Source of the DNA: an uncultured Verrucomicrobiales bacterium
GTDB taxonomy: Bacteria > Verrucomicrobiota > Verrucomicrobiia > Verrucomicrobiales > Akkermansiaceae
Direction: 5' to 3'
Assembly (NCBI GenBank): GCA_937928545.1
Contig: CALGJQ010000013.1
Coordinates: 39,120 to 103,119 of the forward strand
DNA: 64,000 nt
Shown: positions 61,635 to 64,000 of the stretch, in pieces
Position numbering within the stretch: the stretch's first letter is position 1
How the letters are laid out: the number at the start of each line of letters is the position of its first letter
Notes under the pieces: model-generated
What the model was told of the DNA's origin: nothing
Seen by the model: only the letters and a program-made list of their open reading frames with translations
Database searches by the model: none
Program-made: the position numbers and the translations under genes

Positions 61635-62084
61635 CTACTTCCCGTAAACCGCATCAGGATCGAAGGTCTTCTCATCATCGACGAAGGCCAGATCCACGGG
61701 GTTGTTTTGCGGGAAGCTCACGGCGCGGTAGAAGCAGGAACGCCTTCCGGTGTGACAGGCTCCGGCACCTTGTTGGGTGACGTAGAGAATGATCGCGTCC
61801 TGATCGCAGTCGGTGCGGATCTCGTGAACTTTCTGAGTGTGTCCAGAAGTCGCGCCCTTGTGCCAAACTTCTTGGCGCGAGCGGGAATAGTAAACGGCCT
61901 CGCCCTTCTCGATCGTCATCTTGAGCGTCTCCTCGTTCATATAGGCGAGCATGAGAGGCTCACGAGTCTCATGATCGATCGCCATCGCCGCAATGAGCCC
62001 ATCGGTATCAAACTTGGGTGAAAAGGCGAGGGACTCATCGAGTTCCTTCTTATCGGGACGGGGAGAGAATTGAAGCTCGCTCAT
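61635..62084 (-). CDS. hisI: phosphoribosyl-AMP cyclohydrolase
   Basis: The 149-residue enzyme carries the HisI motifs: LMLAYMNEETLKMTIEKG, YYSRSRQEVWHKGATSGH, the metal-binding DCDQDAIILYV and GAGACHTGRRSCFYR. It opens the purine ring of phosphoribosyl-AMP in the third step of histidine synthesis. The HisE pyrophosphohydrolase domain often fused to it is absent. No other his genes are in the window. Confidence 0.95.
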   Translation of the reverse strand: MSELQFSPRPDKKELDESLAFSPKFDTDGLIAAMAIDHETREPLMLAYMNEETLKMTIEKGEAVYYSRSRQEVWHKGATSGHTQKVHEIRTDCDQDAIILYVTQQGAGACHTGRRSCFYRAVSFPQNNPVDLAFVDDEKTFDPDAVYGK

Positions 62085-62217
62085 TGTGAAGCGAGCATTC
62101 CCTCATCATCGAGATCGGTCCAGACAATACGATGAGATCTCTCCAAAGGAGCCGTGGTGCCCTCGCCACTTCTCAACCTCAGCCTCCGCAACCAAGTCCC
62201 GTTCTCTTTTCCTCTGC

Positions 62218-62690
62218 TTAGTTTTCCGGCAGAGCCTTAAGCAATTCCTGCTTAATAATATTTGTCACATCGTCAATTGCAGTGCGCGTAAAAAGGAGAG
62301 AACTCCGGTAATCGTCTTTGAAGACAAGGTCATACTTATCGTCAAACACTCGTTCGATGATCTCTAACAAATACTTCTGACACAGCTGCTCAACCTTCTT
62401 CTGATCTGGGTCATTATGCATCATACCAAATGACGCTTCTTTCGGATCAAAACCTTTCCCACTCAGTAAGTCCGCCTGCAACTTCTCTTGGGCTTCCTTG
62501 GCTGCTTTTTTTTTGCGTAATACCGTTCTCTCAACTCTTTGTTGCCCTCCACATTCAGGACGACACTCTCCAAAAGATCGTCGATTTCGCCATAATCCAC
62601 TTTGGCGATAGAAGTTTTAACTTCATCTTCTGCAAACACTGAGACTGTAAATAAGAACAGGGTAAATATCGGGATAAGTATGGCTTTCAT
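62218..62690 (-). pseudogene. small exported protein interrupted by a frameshift in an A9 run
   Basis: The gene starts at MKAILIPIFTLFLFTVSVFA (signal peptide) and reads normally to a run of nine A (complement of 62506-62514). In the given frame it then ends at a stop at 62463; one more A would restore a single 157-codon frame that continues AAKEAQEKLQADLLSG and ends at 62218 with LLKALPEN. The mature protein is acidic, helical and unrecognised. The run may be a slippage site, a phase-variable tract, a true mutation or a sequencing error. The IS256-type transposase gene begins 200 bp upstream on the other strand. Confidence 0.75.
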
Positions 62691-62754
62691 TATTGTGGGG
62701 ACGTTAGAGGTAGTGTAAAAATTTGTCTGTAAAAGCAGGCTACGAAGCATAGGT

Positions 62755-62807
62755 CCGCCACACTGGCCGCCGATGAAGCGTAGCGGAATCGGCGGCCAGT
62801 GTGGCGG
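62755..62807. repeat. 20-bp-stem hairpin element
   Basis: CCGCCACACTGGCCGCCGAT and its perfect inverted copy (62788-62807) enclose a 13-nt loop (GAAGCGTAGCGGA). It lies between the small exported gene and the transposase gene and could be a REP-type element or part of the IS boundary. Confidence 0.85.
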
Positions 62808-62891
62808 CGAGCCGAGCCCCCTCCCGAGGGTTGCAAAGTGTCCGCCCATGACCAGAAACTGACGGTGTCTAAACCAAAATTAGCACCAGTC

Positions 62892-64000
62892 ATGAACGAA
62901 CAAGTTAAAGATAATTCAGAATCCTCACTCCTCAATCTCATTTTCGACGAAGGCCTCCAAGAAGCTCTTCCTCGCATCGCCGAGATTCTGCTCAACGCCG
63001 CCATGCTTATCGAACGCGAACGCCACATCGGAGTCGCCCCGCACCAACGCGGCGGCGAACGCAACGGCTACGCTAACGGCTTCAAACCTCGCACCTTTCA
63101 GACTGGAGTCGGTTCTCTCAACCTCGCCGTCCCACAAGTTCGAGGTAGTCAAGATCCCTTCCGGACCTCTCTGTTAGAGAAAGGTTCGCGCAGCGATAAA
63201 GCTCTCAAATCCGCCATTGCCACGATGTATATCGAAGGCGTCAGCACCCGACGTGTCACCAAAATCATGGAGCAAATGTGCGGCTTCGAAGTCTCCTCCG
63301 GCCAAGTTTCCAACCTCAACAAGCAGCTTGATGAAGAGTTTGAAAAATGGCGCTCCCGCCCTTTGCCCGAGATCGCTTACATGACGCTCGACGCCACCTA
63401 CTACAAGGTCCGGATCGACGGCACGGTCAGAGACTGTGCCACCCTCATCGCTCACGGCGTTCGTCGTGAGGATGGCAAACGCATGATCCTCGGAGTCAGC
63501 TGCGCCCTGTCCGAAGCCGAAGTACATTGGCGTGATTTTCTCACCGACCTCAAAGAACGAGGCATGGGCATCCCGGATCTCGTTACCTCAGACGCCCACA
63601 GCGGACTCAAAGCCGCCCTGAAAACATCGTTCAATGCAAGCCCCTGGCAGCGTTGCCAATTCCATCTTCAGCAGAATGCTCAAGAGTACATTACCAAGCA
63701 CGAACTCAAGAGCCCCATTGCCAGCGAGATCAAAACCATCTTCAACGCAGACTCTCGTGAGTACGCTGAAGAACGGCTCCAGGCCTTCGTCAAGAAGTGG
63801 CAAAATGACCAACCTAAGCTCGCCGCTTGGGCTGAAGAAAACCTCCCTGAAGGCTTCAGCATCTTTGCCTTTCCCGAGGCCCATCGTAGGCGGCTGAGAA
63901 CCTCCAACGCCTGTGAAAATGTTAATGGTCAGATCAAAAAACGCACCAAAGTTGTCGGGTTATTCCCGAACGAAGAATCACTTTTACGACTCGTCACCGG
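62892..64000 (+). mobile_element. IS256-family transposase, cut by window edge
   Basis: The frame starts at 62892 (MNEQVKDNSESSLL) and stays open to the last base, 369 codons. It has the mutator-type DDE features: first Asp in YMTLDATYYKVR, second Asp in VTSDAHSGLKAAL, the family QRCQFHL motif and the Glu in SNACENVNGQ. The N-terminus with HQRGGERNGYANGFKPR is also typical. The C-terminal 30 or so residues and right inverted repeat lie beyond the window. The left end is probably within 62860-62891, where GACGGTGTCTAAACC precedes the gene, but the boundary is not proven. Confidence 0.92.

Noticed and set aside
1..64000. CRISPR arrays, tRNA or rRNA genes
   Set aside because: No regularly spaced direct repeats and no tRNA cloverleaf or rRNA sequence was recognised in the gaps, though a dedicated covariance search was not possible.

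Overview
The window looks like chromosomal DNA from a member of the Verrucomicrobiota, probably Verrucomicrobiales. The main hints are a short protein of the verrucomicrobial/planctomycete Minf_1886 type, three exported proteins with PEP-CTERM sorting tails ending in Arg/Lys clusters, a MoxR/DUF58/vWA cluster, PQQ-propeller and Tat-exported Gfo/Idh proteins, and many palindromic intergenic repeats. The assignment is inferred from gene content only; there is no rRNA, and I found no tRNA.

Layout. Positions 1-5076 (minus) hold a Bat-type operon: MoxR ATPase, DUF58 protein, BatD-like membrane protein and two vWA membrane proteins, the last running off the window and fused to a thioredoxin-like domain without cysteines. 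At 5265-13591 come a PQQ propeller, xseB-dxs, a large membrane protein resembling GT39 glycosyltransferases, an NtrC-type regulator with its PAS histidine kinase, and a small unknown protein. At 14088-16770 two PEP-CTERM genes (one a trypsin-like protease) sit between a decayed fur fragment and the intact fur gene, as if framed by a duplicated fur 3' end. Positions 16837-29329 are mostly housekeeping: ruvB, rpmJ, tcdA, an ACT protein, a Gfo/Idh oxidoreductase, an ABC ATPase, pgsA, an rsmA-Nudix fusion overlapping a twin ABC ATPase, tsaD, a UbiA-like prenyltransferase and an esterase. At 29391-33060 lie the primary sigma factor, with a histone-H1-like Lys/Ala tail, hslO (Hsp33) and an orphan DNA methyltransferase.

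Positions 33226-39699 form a compact RND efflux operon (tetR, outer-membrane factor, adaptor, pump) behind two tandem palindromic operators. It is followed by an exported protein with four FKBP domains, a PTS EIIA protein, argS, a proB without a PUA domain, and a third PEP-CTERM gene. At 46223-50195 a Wzz-like protein and a 701-residue exported protein of unknown function lead into a second MoxR ATPase, which overlaps the latter by 4 bases. An NRAMP-related transporter, an unknown protein, pgi and apt follow. A 283-bp element with 33-bp inverted ends precedes a gene for a 2110-residue exported protein. The right end has hisI, a small exported protein split by a frameshift in an A9 run, and an IS256-family transposase cut by the window edge.

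Recurring theme: short palindromic repeats sit directly at the 3' ends of genes, and in ruvB and tcdA the repeat supplies the stop codon. The candidates most worth a second look are the H1-tailed sigma factor, the RsmA-Nudix fusion, the MoxR-coupled 701-residue protein, the 2110-residue exported protein, the fur-flanked PEP-CTERM cassette and the A9 frameshift. No CRISPR array or classical defence island is visible.
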